From assembly GCA_964458185.1 (NCBI GenBank), contig CAYWFG010000011.1:3973-67972 (forward strand): a stretch of DNA of 64,000 nt, read 5' to 3'. The notes under the pieces are model-generated. The model was not told where the DNA came from, searched no databases, and worked only from the letters and a program-made list of their open reading frames with translations. Positions 19,318-28,448 of the stretch are shown piece by piece; position 1 is the stretch's first letter, and each line of letters starts with the position of its first letter. The stretch is from AB-137-C09 sp964458185. GTDB lineage: Bacteria > Pseudomonadota > Zetaproteobacteria > Mariprofundales > Mariprofundaceae. The position numbers and the translations under genes are program-made.

Positions 19318-19686
19318 GCGAAGTGGCTTGGGTGATCGCGTTGGCATTGATTGCCACCGAGGAAAGTCTGGGCTGCACAGGGCAGGATGCCAGATAACGT
19401 CTGGTGGGAGCAATCTCAGGAAAGTGCCACAGAAAATAGACCGCCGATAGGTATTGATAACCACTCGGTCAGGGTGAAATGGTGTGGTAAGAGCGCACCG
19501 CTCCACTGGGTAACGAATGGAGGCAGGGTAAACCCCATCCGCAGCAAGGCCAAATAGGGAAACGTGGAGCGCGGCTCGCGCTTGTTTTCGGGTAGGCTGC
19601 TTGAGCTGATGGGCGACCATCAGCCTAGAGGAATGATCACCACGCGCAAGCGTACAAAACCCAGCTTACAGAGCCACTTCGCTTTT
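19318..19686 (+). ncRNA. rnpB: RNase P RNA, bacterial type A
   Basis: The RNA component of RNase P, which trims tRNA 5' ends. The terminal P1 helix pairs GCGAAGTGGCT at 19,318-19,328 with AGCCACTTCGC at 19,672-19,682. Conserved cores are recognisable in order: GAGGAAAGTC near 19,359, GTGCCACAGAAAAT near 19,425, AGGGTGAAATGG followed by GTAAGAGCGCACCG near 19,470-19,500, AGCAAGGCCAAATAGG near 19,543, and ACAAAACCCAGCTTA near 19,655. A short T run directly after P1 could be the terminator. Reading frames across it are spurious. The 3' end abuts the convergent prs gene. Confidence 0.97.
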
Positions 19687-19695
19687 AACTTCCAC

Positions 19696-20655
19696 CTAAA
19701 TAGTATACAAACTACTGATCGAACGATCAACAGAAATGCGACCGATGGCATCAGCAAGCATCGGTGCAATAGAAAGCTGACGGATTTTATCGCAATCGAC
19801 GACCGCTTTAGGTTGTTGTATGCTGTCGGTGATCACTAACTCATGCAATGCCGACGCATTAATGTTTTCTACCGCCGCACCCGATAATACCCCGTGGGTG
19901 ACATAAGCACTGACTTTGCACGCACCATGATCCATCAAGGCTTCAGCGGCATTGCACAGCGTGCCTGCGGTATCAACAATATCATCCACCATGATGCAAT
20001 GACGATCACGTACATCGCCGACGATATTCATCACTTTGGCAACATTCGGCGCAGGGCGACGTTTATCGACAATGCCAATATCCACGCCCAAGGGTTTTGC
20101 CAAAGCGCGAGAACGAACCACGCCACCGACATCGGGTGAGACCACCATCACATCACGTTCAACATCATCATTAATGCGCCGAATATCTTCAACAAACAAT
20201 GATGTAGCAAAAATATTGTCCACGGGGATGTCAAAAAACCCTTGAATTTGCGTCGCATGCAAATCCATGGTTAATACCCGTGTTGCCCCAGCCGCTTGCA
20301 ATAAATCAGCCACTAACTTGGCAGAAATAGGCGTTCGACTGGCAGATTTCCGATCTTGTCTGGCATAACCAAAATAAGGAATCACGGCACAAATATGGCG
20401 CGCTGACGCACGTTTTGCCGCATCCATCGCAATCAATACTTCCATCAAGTTTGAATTGGTAGGTTTACAAGTGCTTTGTACGAAAAAAACATCCAGACCA
20501 CGGATAGACTCCATGTATTGCAAATAAATTTCACCATCAGCAAAACGCTGAATATTCATTTCTCCCATCGGTTTTCCGATGTTTTCAACAATTGATGTGG
20601 TCAACGGTTGATTAGAAGTACCAGAAAACAAACGCATTTTCGGGCTAATGGTCAT
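19696..20655 (-). CDS. prs: Ribose-phosphate pyrophosphokinase Prs
   Basis: Prs makes phosphoribosyl pyrophosphate from ribose 5-phosphate and ATP, feeding purine, pyrimidine, histidine, tryptophan and NAD synthesis. The 319-residue product has the family motifs DLHATQIQGFFDIPVDN near residue 130 (divalent cation binding), VVSPDVGGVVRSRALAKPLG near 168 and the PRPP loop IMVDDIVDTAGTLCNAA near 219. AAGGAA lies 6 bases before the ATG. It follows ispE and tRNA-Gln on the same strand, an arrangement common in proteobacteria, and is convergent with rnpB. Confidence 0.97.
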   Translation of the reverse strand: MTISPKMRLFSGTSNQPLTTSIVENIGKPMGEMNIQRFADGEIYLQYMESIRGLDVFFVQSTCKPTNSNLMEVLIAMDAAKRASARHICAVIPYFGYARQDRKSASRTPISAKLVADLLQAAGATRVLTMDLHATQIQGFFDIPVDNIFATSLFVEDIRRINDDVERDVMVVSPDVGGVVRSRALAKPLGVDIGIVDKRRPAPNVAKVMNIVGDVRDRHCIMVDDIVDTAGTLCNAAEALMDHGACKVSAYVTHGVLSGAAVENINASALHELVITDSIQQPKAVVDCDKIRQLSIAPMLADAIGRISVDRSISSLYTI

Positions 20656-20775
20656 GGGTGTTCCTTTGGGAATACAATAGGCTTCCCGAACGATATAAAA
20701 ATAAAAAAATAGGATTCAAAGAATAAACGGAGGAAAAAAGGTGGTCATAGAACGACAAAATCACTCCGAATGTGT

Positions 20776-20850
20776 TGGCTGGGGCGGCAGGGTTCGAACC
20801 TGCGCATGACGGGATCAAAACCCGTTGCCTTACCACTTGGCTACGCCCCA
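20776..20850 (-). tRNA. tRNA-Gln (anticodon TTG), CCA encoded
   Basis: Read on the minus strand from 20,850 this gives a complete cloverleaf: acceptor TGGGGCG paired with CGCCCCA, D arm with AGCCAAGTGGTAAGGC, anticodon stem ACGGG/CCCGT around the loop TTTTGAT (anticodon TTG), and the T arm GGTTCGAACC. The discriminator G is followed by an encoded CCA at 20,776-20,778. The first 10 bases of the tRNA are also the end of ispE, whose TAG stop falls at 20,841-20,843, so the tRNA must be cut from a transcript shared with that gene. Confidence 0.97.
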
Positions 20851-21746
20851 TTATTTAAACATGCATGCTGTGCAATCAGATGATACAATGGATGCTCACC
20901 CAACAAACGTCCAATATGCGTCCAGCATCCGCCATCAAGTGTAGAGACTTGATCGGCTAGTTGGTTTACTTCGTCTTGATTGTTGCATAATGAAACGCAA
21001 CAAGAGCCGCTACCACTCATCCATGCCGTATTAGAAAAACGACGCAAATCATGCAATAACTGCCGCAGTTCAGGCAATAACGAACATGCAGAAGATTCCA
21101 ACATATTTGTTCCAAAACACCCACCCTGCAACGAAGCGGCGCGCAAGCTAGCGAGCATTGTTTCACTCGTCAATGCATCATGGCAATCAAATTGCGCAAA
21201 CACCGCTTGGGTGGATAATCCCTTACTAGGGCGCACAAGGCATAATGGTTGATTGGGTAAAGGGTTCGGGTTATTTCGCAGTTGCTCCCCAACCCCACAA
21301 GCATGGCTAGGTTTACCAAACAAGAAACAAGGAATATCTGCTCCCCAAGGGGTAGCAAAAGCAATCAGATCATCAAGGCTGATCGTAACCCCCCATATTT
21401 TACATGCTGCCAGCAAGGCTGTTGCAGCATCAGAAGAACCGCCGCCCAGCCCTGATTGCACAGGGATTTTTTTGTCAATGTATACTGCCAACCCTGCATC
21501 AATACGGCAGTGTTGACGAAAGGCCTGCAATACACGGTAAACAATATTATGCTCACCACTAAGCGCAGCATTAGAACAGCGCACTTGCACCGTATCGCAT
21601 GGTTGAATATGAAGGGTGTCGTAGACATCAACATAAGCAAAACTGGTATCCAAGCTGTGGCGACCATCAGCTAACACCCCCGTGACCCATAAATGCATGT
21701 TGACCTTGGCTGGCGCAGGCAATAACCACGCATTACTTTTAAGCAT
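20841..21746 (-). CDS. ispE: 4-diphosphocytidyl-2-C-methyl-D-erythritol kinase IspE
   Basis: IspE phosphorylates CDP-methylerythritol in the non-mevalonate isoprenoid pathway. The 301-residue GHMP kinase has the substrate entry PAPAKVNMHLWVTG near residue 10, the ATP loop PVQSGLGGGSSDAATAL near 95 and the C-terminal MSGSGSCCVSL. The start chosen is an ATG overlapping the end of gloB by 8 bases; an in-frame upstream codon would add 27 residues with no family resemblance. The 3' end runs 10 bases into the tRNA-Gln gene. Confidence 0.95.
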   Translation of the reverse strand: MLKSNAWLLPAPAKVNMHLWVTGVLADGRHSLDTSFAYVDVYDTLHIQPCDTVQVRCSNAALSGEHNIVYRVLQAFRQHCRIDAGLAVYIDKKIPVQSGLGGGSSDAATALLAACKIWGVTISLDDLIAFATPWGADIPCFLFGKPSHACGVGEQLRNNPNPLPNQPLCLVRPSKGLSTQAVFAQFDCHDALTSETMLASLRAASLQGGCFGTNMLESSACSLLPELRQLLHDLRRFSNTAWMSGSGSCCVSLCNNQDEVNQLADQVSTLDGGCWTHIGRLLGEHPLYHLIAQHACLNNGA

Positions 21747-22566
21747 GGTGAATAAAATGATTGCGCCACTCGCGCATATGCGTAAACACCGCCAGCGGAG
21801 AACATGCCGTAGCGTGAACAACCGCATATTTCGCTAGAAAAGCATCATGCCACACTTGCAAAAAAGGGTTGAACAATCGTTCTTCTGCCAATAAGACGGG
21901 GATACTCGGCTGCCCATCGCGGCGCATGGTTTCAACGCCTTGTTGACGCATGAAGCAATGCTGACGGTAGCCATCATCGCCCAATGAATCAGCCACAGCC
22001 AAGGCAAACTGTAGGTTCATTGCCGTGTATTCATGGGCGCAATAAACCATAGTGGTATCAGGAAGAGCGTTTAAGCGTTGCAATGAAGCCAACATCTGTG
22101 CTGGTGTTCCTTCAAACAAACGACCGCAGCCTGCCGAAAACAATACATCGCCACAAAACAGTGCATCACCAATCAAAAAAGCCAAATGCCCATCGGTATG
22201 ACCTGCAACAGCCAAAACATTCACCGCTAAACCATCAATATTGAATTGATCGTAATCTGATAGTCCATTCGTCATGGTGGGGATACGTGTTTGCTCACAG
22301 CTAGCGGCATGAATGCTACAGCCGTATTTTTTTTGCAACGCTGCATTACCATCGGTATGATCCCAATGATGATGGGTGTTCCAAATATGCGTGACCGTTC
22401 GCTGGATGGGTGTACACCCTGCAATGACGGTCGCTGCATCAGCAGGGTCAATCACCCATGCCGAATCCACACCATCAGGCAGCACCATATAAGTATAATT
22501 GTCTTTCAGCGTGGCAAGCTGTAATACTTTACATTGCTGATGCTTATATTGCCATGTTTTATTCAT
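21739..22566 (-). CDS. gloB: Hydroxyacylglutathione hydrolase (glyoxalase II)
   Basis: A metallo-beta-lactamase fold enzyme of 275 residues. The metal-binding motif THHHWDHTDGN is near residue 64, followed by VAGHTDGHLAF near 122, DVLFSAGCGRLFEG near 145 and CAHEYTAMNLQFA near 183, all typical of GloB, which hydrolyses S-lactoylglutathione in methylglyoxal detoxification. The C-terminal HAGH region (LAEERLFNPFLQ) is also present. The ATG overlaps the trmB stop by 4 bases. Confidence 0.94.
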   Translation of the reverse strand: MNKTWQYKHQQCKVLQLATLKDNYTYMVLPDGVDSAWVIDPADAATVIAGCTPIQRTVTHIWNTHHHWDHTDGNAALQKKYGCSIHAASCEQTRIPTMTNGLSDYDQFNIDGLAVNVLAVAGHTDGHLAFLIGDALFCGDVLFSAGCGRLFEGTPAQMLASLQRLNALPDTTMVYCAHEYTAMNLQFALAVADSLGDDGYRQHCFMRQQGVETMRRDGQPSIPVLLAEERLFNPFLQVWHDAFLAKYAVVHATACSPLAVFTHMREWRNHFIHHA

Positions 22567-23276
22567 GCATAATCAGGGCGTTTTATATAATTCAAGAACT
22601 CGCTACCACGTCCTTCTTTTAAACCACGCTGCTCAAATTTAGTGAAAGGACGATCATCTGTGCGGTCAATAAATCCGCCCAAACCAGCCACATTCTGCAA
22701 GCCTTCTGTTTGATCAAGAATCCCTTGCATCCACAGTGCTAAATCAGGTTTATCGGTAGCCAGACGAATAAAACCGCCTGCTTTTAACCTACTCACCATC
22801 AACGCTGCAAAATCTTGTTGAATCAAACGGCGTTTATGGTGACGTTTTTTTGGCCAAGGATCAGGGTGGTTAATATAGATACCATCCAATTGTTCGGCAG
22901 ATACCTGCTCAGATAGCACGACCTGTGCAGGCGTTTGAGAAATGCGACAACGCAGCAGCATCCCCGCATCATCCAGTCGCCCCACCGCCTTGGCAACACC
23001 AGGTAGATAAATCTCGATGCCTAATAACTGCCACGTTGGTTGTGTTGTTGCCAAGTGAACCAAGAAATCGCCATTGCCAAAGCCAATTTCCATCACCACC
23101 GGCAAGGTGGCACTAAAGCCACAATCAGCTAACGGTGTTCCAGCAGGAAGCCCCACCTTGGGCAACCAATGAGCCAGACGTTGTTCTTGCCCTTGGGTAA
23201 CAAAACCATTTTTGCGACCGTGGGTACGCATTTCATGTTGGCCATGATTTTCTCGAAAGGAACGGCTTAATCGCAT
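22563..23276 (-). CDS. trmB: tRNA (guanine-N7-)-methyltransferase TrmB
   Basis: TrmB methylates G46 in the variable loop of tRNAs using S-adenosylmethionine. The SAM-binding motif VMEIGFGNGDFLVHLA is near residue 60 and the family signature NHPDPWPKKRHHKRRL near 137. Length with this start is 237 residues; the internal ATG at 23,231 (MRTHGRKNGFV) would give 222 and aligns better with usual TrmB starts, and neither has a convincing ribosome binding site. It is overlapped by gloB downstream. Confidence 0.94.
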   Translation of the reverse strand: MRLSRSFRENHGQHEMRTHGRKNGFVTQGQEQRLAHWLPKVGLPAGTPLADCGFSATLPVVMEIGFGNGDFLVHLATTQPTWQLLGIEIYLPGVAKAVGRLDDAGMLLRCRISQTPAQVVLSEQVSAEQLDGIYINHPDPWPKKRHHKRRLIQQDFAALMVSRLKAGGFIRLATDKPDLALWMQGILDQTEGLQNVAGLGGFIDRTDDRPFTKFEQRGLKEGRGSEFLNYIKRPDYA

Positions 23277-23317
23277 GCCGCAGAGGATAAAAAGGATACA
23301 AAGTAAAGCAAGTTAGA

Positions 23318-24541
23318 TTATTGCATAAAAAAAGTTTTAGGGATTGTTGGTTCAATAAACATGGAGTCATTACCCAAACGCAGTTCATTGATCGCCTCTT
23401 GATACGCCAGCATACGATTAGCAACACGATCACGCAACACCCCACACTGTTTATAGCATCGTTGGTAGTCAGCTTCTAACCAATGCATGATAACTACATC
23501 AGAGATCGCTCGAACCGTAAAGTAGCGTTTTTTCGCAAGCAACCCAGTATCCCCCAGTACGTGACTATTTTTAGCCGTGTAGATCAGTGTTTCTTGACCA
23601 TCAATTAATACATTGACCGATAACCAGCCCGAACGCACAATAAAAACATCCAACGGCGTTGTTGCATCTTCTACAAACAATACATCACCCGCCTTAAGGT
23701 GAATGGTATGAAGCTCTTTGCAGATTTTTTTACGTGCATCCTCTTGCAATATATCAAAAAATGAGGTGCAAGCCAACTGCCGTTCCAGCAAATGTTTTTG
23801 ATAGAAGGTGTCCAAGGCAATGCGTACTTTGGGGTAGGTTTTGATCAATGTTGCCATCGCAGTGTAAGGAATGAGTGCCAGTATGGTTGCACCAACAGCA
23901 ATCAAATCAGCCGTGCGCTCTTCTCCGCCTGTCATAAAAGGAACTTCACCACAAATACCGCCCGCATGAATAATGGATAAATCATGCTGTGATTCAGGTT
24001 CAATAAGGCGTGGTAACACCCCACCTTTGGCAACCAAATAAAGAGCCACCGCCTTTTCACCATCCTGCGCAATCACATCGCCATCTTTAAAGTATTTAAT
24101 TTCAATCGAAGGCAACAAATCATTAAATGCATGATCACTGATCAATGAAAAAAGGTCGTGGTTGTGCAATGATACACGTATTTTATCGTTGGTGGGCAAC
24201 AATGGGAAGCAAGGCGAATCATTTTGGTTACAGTTTTTACAACATAGAAAAAGCTGGCGGCATAAACGTTTTTCGTGCGGGTGAATGGCTTGGTAATGCT
24301 TCATCATCACCACAGCTTGACCAATATTATTTTGAGTTACATAAAAACGAGCCGCATGGGCATAACACTTTGCAGCTAAAGATTTCTCTTCTACCTTTTC
24401 TGCCATCTCCGCTGCCATCAGGCAAAACTCCATATTGCTGGGCTCTAATTTTAACAACGCCATAAAAGCCACAGAAGCACCATGATAATCACCTTGCTTG
24501 ATGGCATCTAAGGCTAAACGCTGATTCAGTTCAATAGACAT
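23318..24541 (-). CDS. TPR-like protein with two cyclic nucleotide-binding domains
   Basis: The 407-residue product begins with a helical, tetratricopeptide-like region (residues 1-100, with DAIKQGDYHGASVAFMALLKLEP) and then carries two cyclic nucleotide-binding type domains, one at about 145-245 (FKDGDVIAQDGEKAVALYLVAKG, then GGICGEVPFM) and one at about 275-390 (LKAGDVLFVEDATTPLDVFIVRSGWL). No DNA-binding helix-turn-helix is seen after either, so it is probably not a CRP-type transcription factor. The related protein at 35.9 kb also combines a helical N-terminus with one such domain. Ligand and partner are unknown. Confidence 0.75.
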   Translation of the reverse strand: MSIELNQRLALDAIKQGDYHGASVAFMALLKLEPSNMEFCLMAAEMAEKVEEKSLAAKCYAHAARFYVTQNNIGQAVVMMKHYQAIHPHEKRLCRQLFLCCKNCNQNDSPCFPLLPTNDKIRVSLHNHDLFSLISDHAFNDLLPSIEIKYFKDGDVIAQDGEKAVALYLVAKGGVLPRLIEPESQHDLSIIHAGGICGEVPFMTGGEERTADLIAVGATILALIPYTAMATLIKTYPKVRIALDTFYQKHLLERQLACTSFFDILQEDARKKICKELHTIHLKAGDVLFVEDATTPLDVFIVRSGWLSVNVLIDGQETLIYTAKNSHVLGDTGLLAKKRYFTVRAISDVVIMHWLEADYQRCYKQCGVLRDRVANRMLAYQEAINELRLGNDSMFIEPTIPKTFFMQ

Positions 24542-24581
24542 TTTTCACACTCACAACAAGAAATTTTATCAAACGCTTACA

Positions 24582-24998
24582 TTACATGACTTTAGGGGGA
24601 GATTCAACCACAATAATAGACACCGTAATTTTCATCGTTGGGTTTGAGTTGGCGACTTCAACGGCTAAATCATAAAGCCCCTTAGGATTATGAAACTGGT
24701 ATTGCAAATGATGATCACCAAGGTGGTAACTGCGTTGTTTTTTGATGGTTTTTTCTTCATCGCCTTGCATGCGAACAATATGCAGCGTTAAAGGGGTCAT
24801 CGCATCCGATAACACACTGACTTCATACTGCCCTGCGCGATCAGGCATATCAAAAAACTCGCGCATATTTTGGTAAGGTGCAATGGTCATGGTTTTAAAA
24901 TAAAGGTATTCTTTGCCACTTTCTTTTGCCATTGCATCATGCACACCACTGATGATACAAAACAATGCCATAAAAAGAGTGCCGTAAGTTTTACCCAT
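24582..24998 (-). CDS. Small exported protein of unknown function
   Basis: The 138-residue product has a signal peptide (MGKTYGTLFMALFCIISG, likely cleavage after AMA near residue 23) and a beta-rich mature part (YEVSVLSDAMTPLTLHIVR, LYDLAVEVANSNPTMKITVSIIVV). The start is an ATG with AAGGGGAT ahead, overlapping the end of the response regulator by 8 bases; a longer reading frame upstream belongs to that regulator's territory. The pattern recalls small periplasmic beta-sandwich domains but no family is recognised. Confidence 0.65.
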   Translation of the reverse strand: MGKTYGTLFMALFCIISGVHDAMAKESGKEYLYFKTMTIAPYQNMREFFDMPDRAGQYEVSVLSDAMTPLTLHIVRMQGDEEKTIKKQRSYHLGDHHLQYQFHNPKGLYDLAVEVANSNPTMKITVSIIVVESPPKVM

Positions 24999-26415
24999 GG
25001 CTATCCCCTTCGGGCAATAAATCATACTTATCACATAAATAACGCATTTTATCTTTAGAGCGATTACCAAAACCCAACCAACGCCCTGCCCTCGCCTTGA
25101 TATGTTGATTCCGTTGCAAGGCCTCTTGCAACAGCCTCTTTTCAAATTCAGCCAGTGCTTTATCAGCACGAACACCAGAATCTGGCAATAAACTAAACCA
25201 TTGCTCCAAAGCATCGTGGGTTAATGAGGCATTGGCAGCATGATCCAAAGAAGGTAAAGTTTCGACAATCGAACTGTTTGCTAACACCACAGCCCGTTCA
25301 ATGACATTTTCTAATTCGCGCACATTACCTGGCCAACTGTAACGTGCCATTTGCTCCATGACAATATCAGAGAAACCTTCAACTTGGCGACCGCACAAGG
25401 CAGCTTTTCGCAAGCGAATAGCCTCACAAAGCAGGGGTAAATCTTCAAGATGACTGCGCAGCGGCGGCACATGGATTTCTAATACGTTAATGCGGTAATA
25501 AAGATCATCACGAAACACATGATCGCGCACTAAGGCTTCAAGGTCTTCGGTGGTGGAGCAAAACAAACGAACATCACAACGAATCATTGATTCACCACCA
25601 AGCCGAGAAAATTCACCATGCTCCAACACACGCAATAACTTTGCCTGAATCGCCCGTGGAAGGCTGGAAATTTCGTCCAAAAACAAGGTGCCGCCACTGG
25701 CGCGTTCAAACCAACCCAATTTGCGCTTTTCAGCACTGGGGAAAGCCCCTTTCTCATGCCCAAACAATTCATTTTCTAAATGCTCTTCGCTCATTGCAGC
25801 ACAATTAATGGCAATAAAGGGTGCTTTAAAACGTCCGCTTTGCAAATGCAATTGATTGGCAACCAGCTCTTTACCACTGCCTGTTTCACCTCGAATCAAT
25901 ACACTTGATGGCGTAGCTGATATATTGGCAATCTGTAGTCGCAATGCTTGCATCGCTGCTGATTCGCCAAGCAGTTGGTGATTTACATGAATTTGTAAGG
26001 CATGCTTTAACTCTTGCTCACGCAGTTTTGAGCTAAAAAGGCTGATTCCCCGATCAATCGCTTCATGCACTTCATCAGGGTTAAAAGGCTTGCCAAAAAA
26101 GTCAGATGCCCCTAAGTTCATCGCTTGTTGTGCCAGTTCACGTTCATCATGCCCTGTAATCACCACCACAGGTGTTTCAGGGCTATCTTGCTGCAAACGC
26201 TGCAAATAAGCCATACCAATTTGCGGGTTATCAGGTTCAGGCGGCAAGGCAAGATCAAGCACCAATAAATCCACACGATGCGAAGATAAAGCCTCATCAG
26301 CCGTTACCACATCACCTGCTTCAATCACTTGGTATTGGCTTTTTAACAACAACCGTAGATTGAGGCGATTAATTTCATTGTCATCAACAATAAGAACCGT
26401 ACGATGAAAAGGCAT
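24991..26415 (-). CDS. Response regulator with AAA+ (NtrC-type) domain and Fis-type HTH; altered GAFTGA loop
   Basis: Domains in order: receiver (residues 1-120) with acidic pocket D11-D12, phospho-acceptor D54 in LLVLDLALPP and the conserved Lys in FFGKPFNPDE; AAA+ domain with Walker A GETGSGKEL near 168 and Walker B GGTLFLDEISSL near 233; a C-terminal Fis-type helix-turn-helix (residues 430-465). The loop that normally reads GAFTGA and touches sigma54 reads GAFPSA (near 215), so interaction with sigma54 is doubtful. The preceding gene encodes a membrane histidine kinase 39 bases upstream, likely its partner. Overall layout resembles PrsR/NtrC regulators. Confidence 0.88.
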   Translation of the reverse strand: MPFHRTVLIVDDNEINRLNLRLLLKSQYQVIEAGDVVTADEALSSHRVDLLVLDLALPPEPDNPQIGMAYLQRLQQDSPETPVVVITGHDERELAQQAMNLGASDFFGKPFNPDEVHEAIDRGISLFSSKLREQELKHALQIHVNHQLLGESAAMQALRLQIANISATPSSVLIRGETGSGKELVANQLHLQSGRFKAPFIAINCAAMSEEHLENELFGHEKGAFPSAEKRKLGWFERASGGTLFLDEISSLPRAIQAKLLRVLEHGEFSRLGGESMIRCDVRLFCSTTEDLEALVRDHVFRDDLYYRINVLEIHVPPLRSHLEDLPLLCEAIRLRKAALCGRQVEGFSDIVMEQMARYSWPGNVRELENVIERAVVLANSSIVETLPSLDHAANASLTHDALEQWFSLLPDSGVRADKALAEFEKRLLQEALQRNQHIKARAGRWLGFGNRSKDKMRYLCDKYDLLPEGDSHG

Positions 26416-26454
26416 GGTTAGACTCCTGTGTTCGCTAAAGAGGTTATTATAATC

Positions 26455-27759
26455 TCACGCCCCATGCTGCCATAAAGGAAGACGAATGATGAAGGTGGAA
26501 CCTTTCCCCTTTCCTGCACTTTCTGCACGCAATTGACCACCATGGGCAACAATCATACGCTCACTCAAGTATAAACCAACACCCAAACCACTTTCTTTGT
26601 TGGTAGAAAACAATTGAAACAAATGGTGTTTTAAAAATACCGCATCAATGCCGCAACCTTGGTCACAGACACTGATCTCAATACAATGTTGATCCATAAT
26701 CATGGTGCTAACATATAATTTTCCCTGTTGATCCATCGCAGCAACCGCATTATCAAACAAATTATTCATCACCGACTCAACCATATCAGCATCAACCATA
26801 CTCATGGCAGTTTCATCATACTGACATGCTACATCAATGCCTTCTGGCCATAAATGATTATCAATAATAGTTTGCACCAAATCATTGATATTATGCGCCT
26901 TTAAACGCGGTTGAATGGGTGCATTAGGGTCTGCCATGCGTTGCATCACCGATTGCATACGTGAAACCACCTTGCGAATGGCAGCTACCATGCGATGTGT
27001 TTCTTCTTCATCCAATTTTCCTGATTGCATGTGATGCGCTAAAAAAGAAAGGTCATGCAAACGATTTTTAAGGTCATGCGAATGCAATTGCGTGGTGATA
27101 CGCACCAGCGAATCCAACCGCGCTTCTTGCACCTGTTGGCAAGTTAACCGTGCATGCTCCAAACTCATGCTGGCAAAACGTACAATGCTATTTAAATTTT
27201 CCATTTCTTGATGATCGACAGGCCAGCCATCACGGCGTGCACCCACATGCAAGCTGGCATGGGTTTGATGGTATTCCATGCTAAGGGTTAATTCATAGAC
27301 AGGATCTTCATCATGCTCTTGGGTGGGGGCAGGGGCATTATTGGGGTAACAAAACTGGCGCGCGCCTTCATTGAGTACAATGGGTTCACGACCAATAATA
27401 TCAGCCATGCGTTGCAGCAATGTGATTTCAATACTTTCTGCGGGTAATCGGGCTAAATCGCCTGCACCAAGGTCACGAATAGCTTGCAGGGTGTTGATGC
27501 GTTGACGGTAAAAAAGTTTGTCAACCCATCGCTGCAACAGATGAACAATCGGTAAAAATAATAACGAGGTAATAAATGTTGCCAACACCATCGCCCATAC
27601 TGAAACAGGATGAGCTGTGATTGCATACCATGCAGATTCACTAACAATTAGCAGCACATAAAACAACACCAACGCCGTCACACAAGCTGCAATATAAACC
27701 AATGACTGAATCAGCCAATACATGGTGCGGCGGATATGTTTAGCATGAAGTTTCATCAT
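26455..27759 (-). CDS. Membrane histidine kinase (PrsK-like)
   Basis: The 434-residue protein has two N-terminal membrane segments (about residues 14-37 and 48-70), a GAF-like middle part (about 95-200), a dimerisation helix with the phospho-acceptor His in SHDLKNRLHDLSFLAHH near 232, and an HATPase domain with the N box MNNLFDNAVAAM near 335, DQGCGID and the G2 box SGLGVGLYLSERMIVAHGG near 395. The SHDLKN H box is like that of PrsK kinases. It overlaps bioH by 4 bases and precedes its probable response regulator. Confidence 0.87.
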   Translation of the reverse strand: MMKLHAKHIRRTMYWLIQSLVYIAACVTALVLFYVLLIVSESAWYAITAHPVSVWAMVLATFITSLLFLPIVHLLQRWVDKLFYRQRINTLQAIRDLGAGDLARLPAESIEITLLQRMADIIGREPIVLNEGARQFCYPNNAPAPTQEHDEDPVYELTLSMEYHQTHASLHVGARRDGWPVDHQEMENLNSIVRFASMSLEHARLTCQQVQEARLDSLVRITTQLHSHDLKNRLHDLSFLAHHMQSGKLDEEETHRMVAAIRKVVSRMQSVMQRMADPNAPIQPRLKAHNINDLVQTIIDNHLWPEGIDVACQYDETAMSMVDADMVESVMNNLFDNAVAAMDQQGKLYVSTMIMDQHCIEISVCDQGCGIDAVFLKHHLFQLFSTNKESGLGVGLYLSERMIVAHGGQLRAESAGKGKGSTFIIRLPLWQHGA

Positions 27760-28448
27760 TGATTCCTTGCTTGATCAATCATCGTGCGAATGTTTTGTGC
27801 ATCCGTCCATGGTAGTGCATGACAGCCATCTGTGATGATTGAAGATTGAACGTGAGGCAGATGCGTCACTAAAAAAGATCCTGCGGCTGGCGGCACTACG
27901 GCATCATGGTTGCCATGCAATAACCAAACAGGGCATGATATATCCGTTAATTGATGGCGAACATCCCAAGTTTTTAATAAATCTAATCCAGCGGATAAAC
28001 CTTGTGTTGTTGCTGTGTTGGGTGGTATAGATGGTAGGGACTTACCACCCTTTACCATCAATGCACGAAAACGCCGCAAAAGTTTATGATGGTCACGGAT
28101 GATGCCTTGTTGATAGCCATGCAAGGCAATCGCACTTACCCCATGTGACCAATCATCGCGCTGCATGAAACACGGGGTTGTGGCTAGCAACACCAATGAA
28201 TGAACACGCGCAGGCATGCGCAATGCCATTTGCATTGCTATTTGCCCACCTAGCGACCATCCCACCAAACAAACAGCAGTATTCGGTAATTGTGCCAACA
28301 ATGCATCAACCCAATCACTGGGAGGGACAGAAGCAGCGTCATCATGTCCCGGTAATGACAAGGTTATTGCATCAGTAGCATGCAATGACTGCCAACATTG
28401 CGCGCTTTGTCCCCAGCCATGAATCAATACCAATGCTGGTTTCATCAT
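27756..28448 (-). CDS. bioH: Pimeloyl-[ACP] methyl ester esterase BioH (alpha/beta hydrolase)
   Basis: BioH removes the methyl group that disguises pimeloyl-ACP in biotin precursor synthesis. The 230-residue alpha/beta hydrolase has HGWGQSAQCW near residue 10, the nucleophile elbow GWSLGG near 64, the acid in HGNHDAVVP near 183 and the catalytic His in GCHALPW near 210. It sits directly after bioF, overlapping it as ATGA, which supports a biotin role. bioC, bioD, bioA and bioB are not in the window. Confidence 0.88.
   Translation of the reverse strand: MMKPALVLIHGWGQSAQCWQSLHATDAITLSLPGHDDAASVPPSDWVDALLAQLPNTAVCLVGWSLGGQIAMQMALRMPARVHSLVLLATTPCFMQRDDWSHGVSAIALHGYQQGIIRDHHKLLRRFRALMVKGGKSLPSIPPNTATTQGLSAGLDLLKTWDVRHQLTDISCPVWLLHGNHDAVVPPAAGSFLVTHLPHVQSSIITDGCHALPWTDAQNIRTMIDQARNQ

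Noticed and set aside
19351..19839. Rightward reading frames of 68 and 91 codons
   Set aside because: They lie in the RNase P RNA gene and opposite prs.
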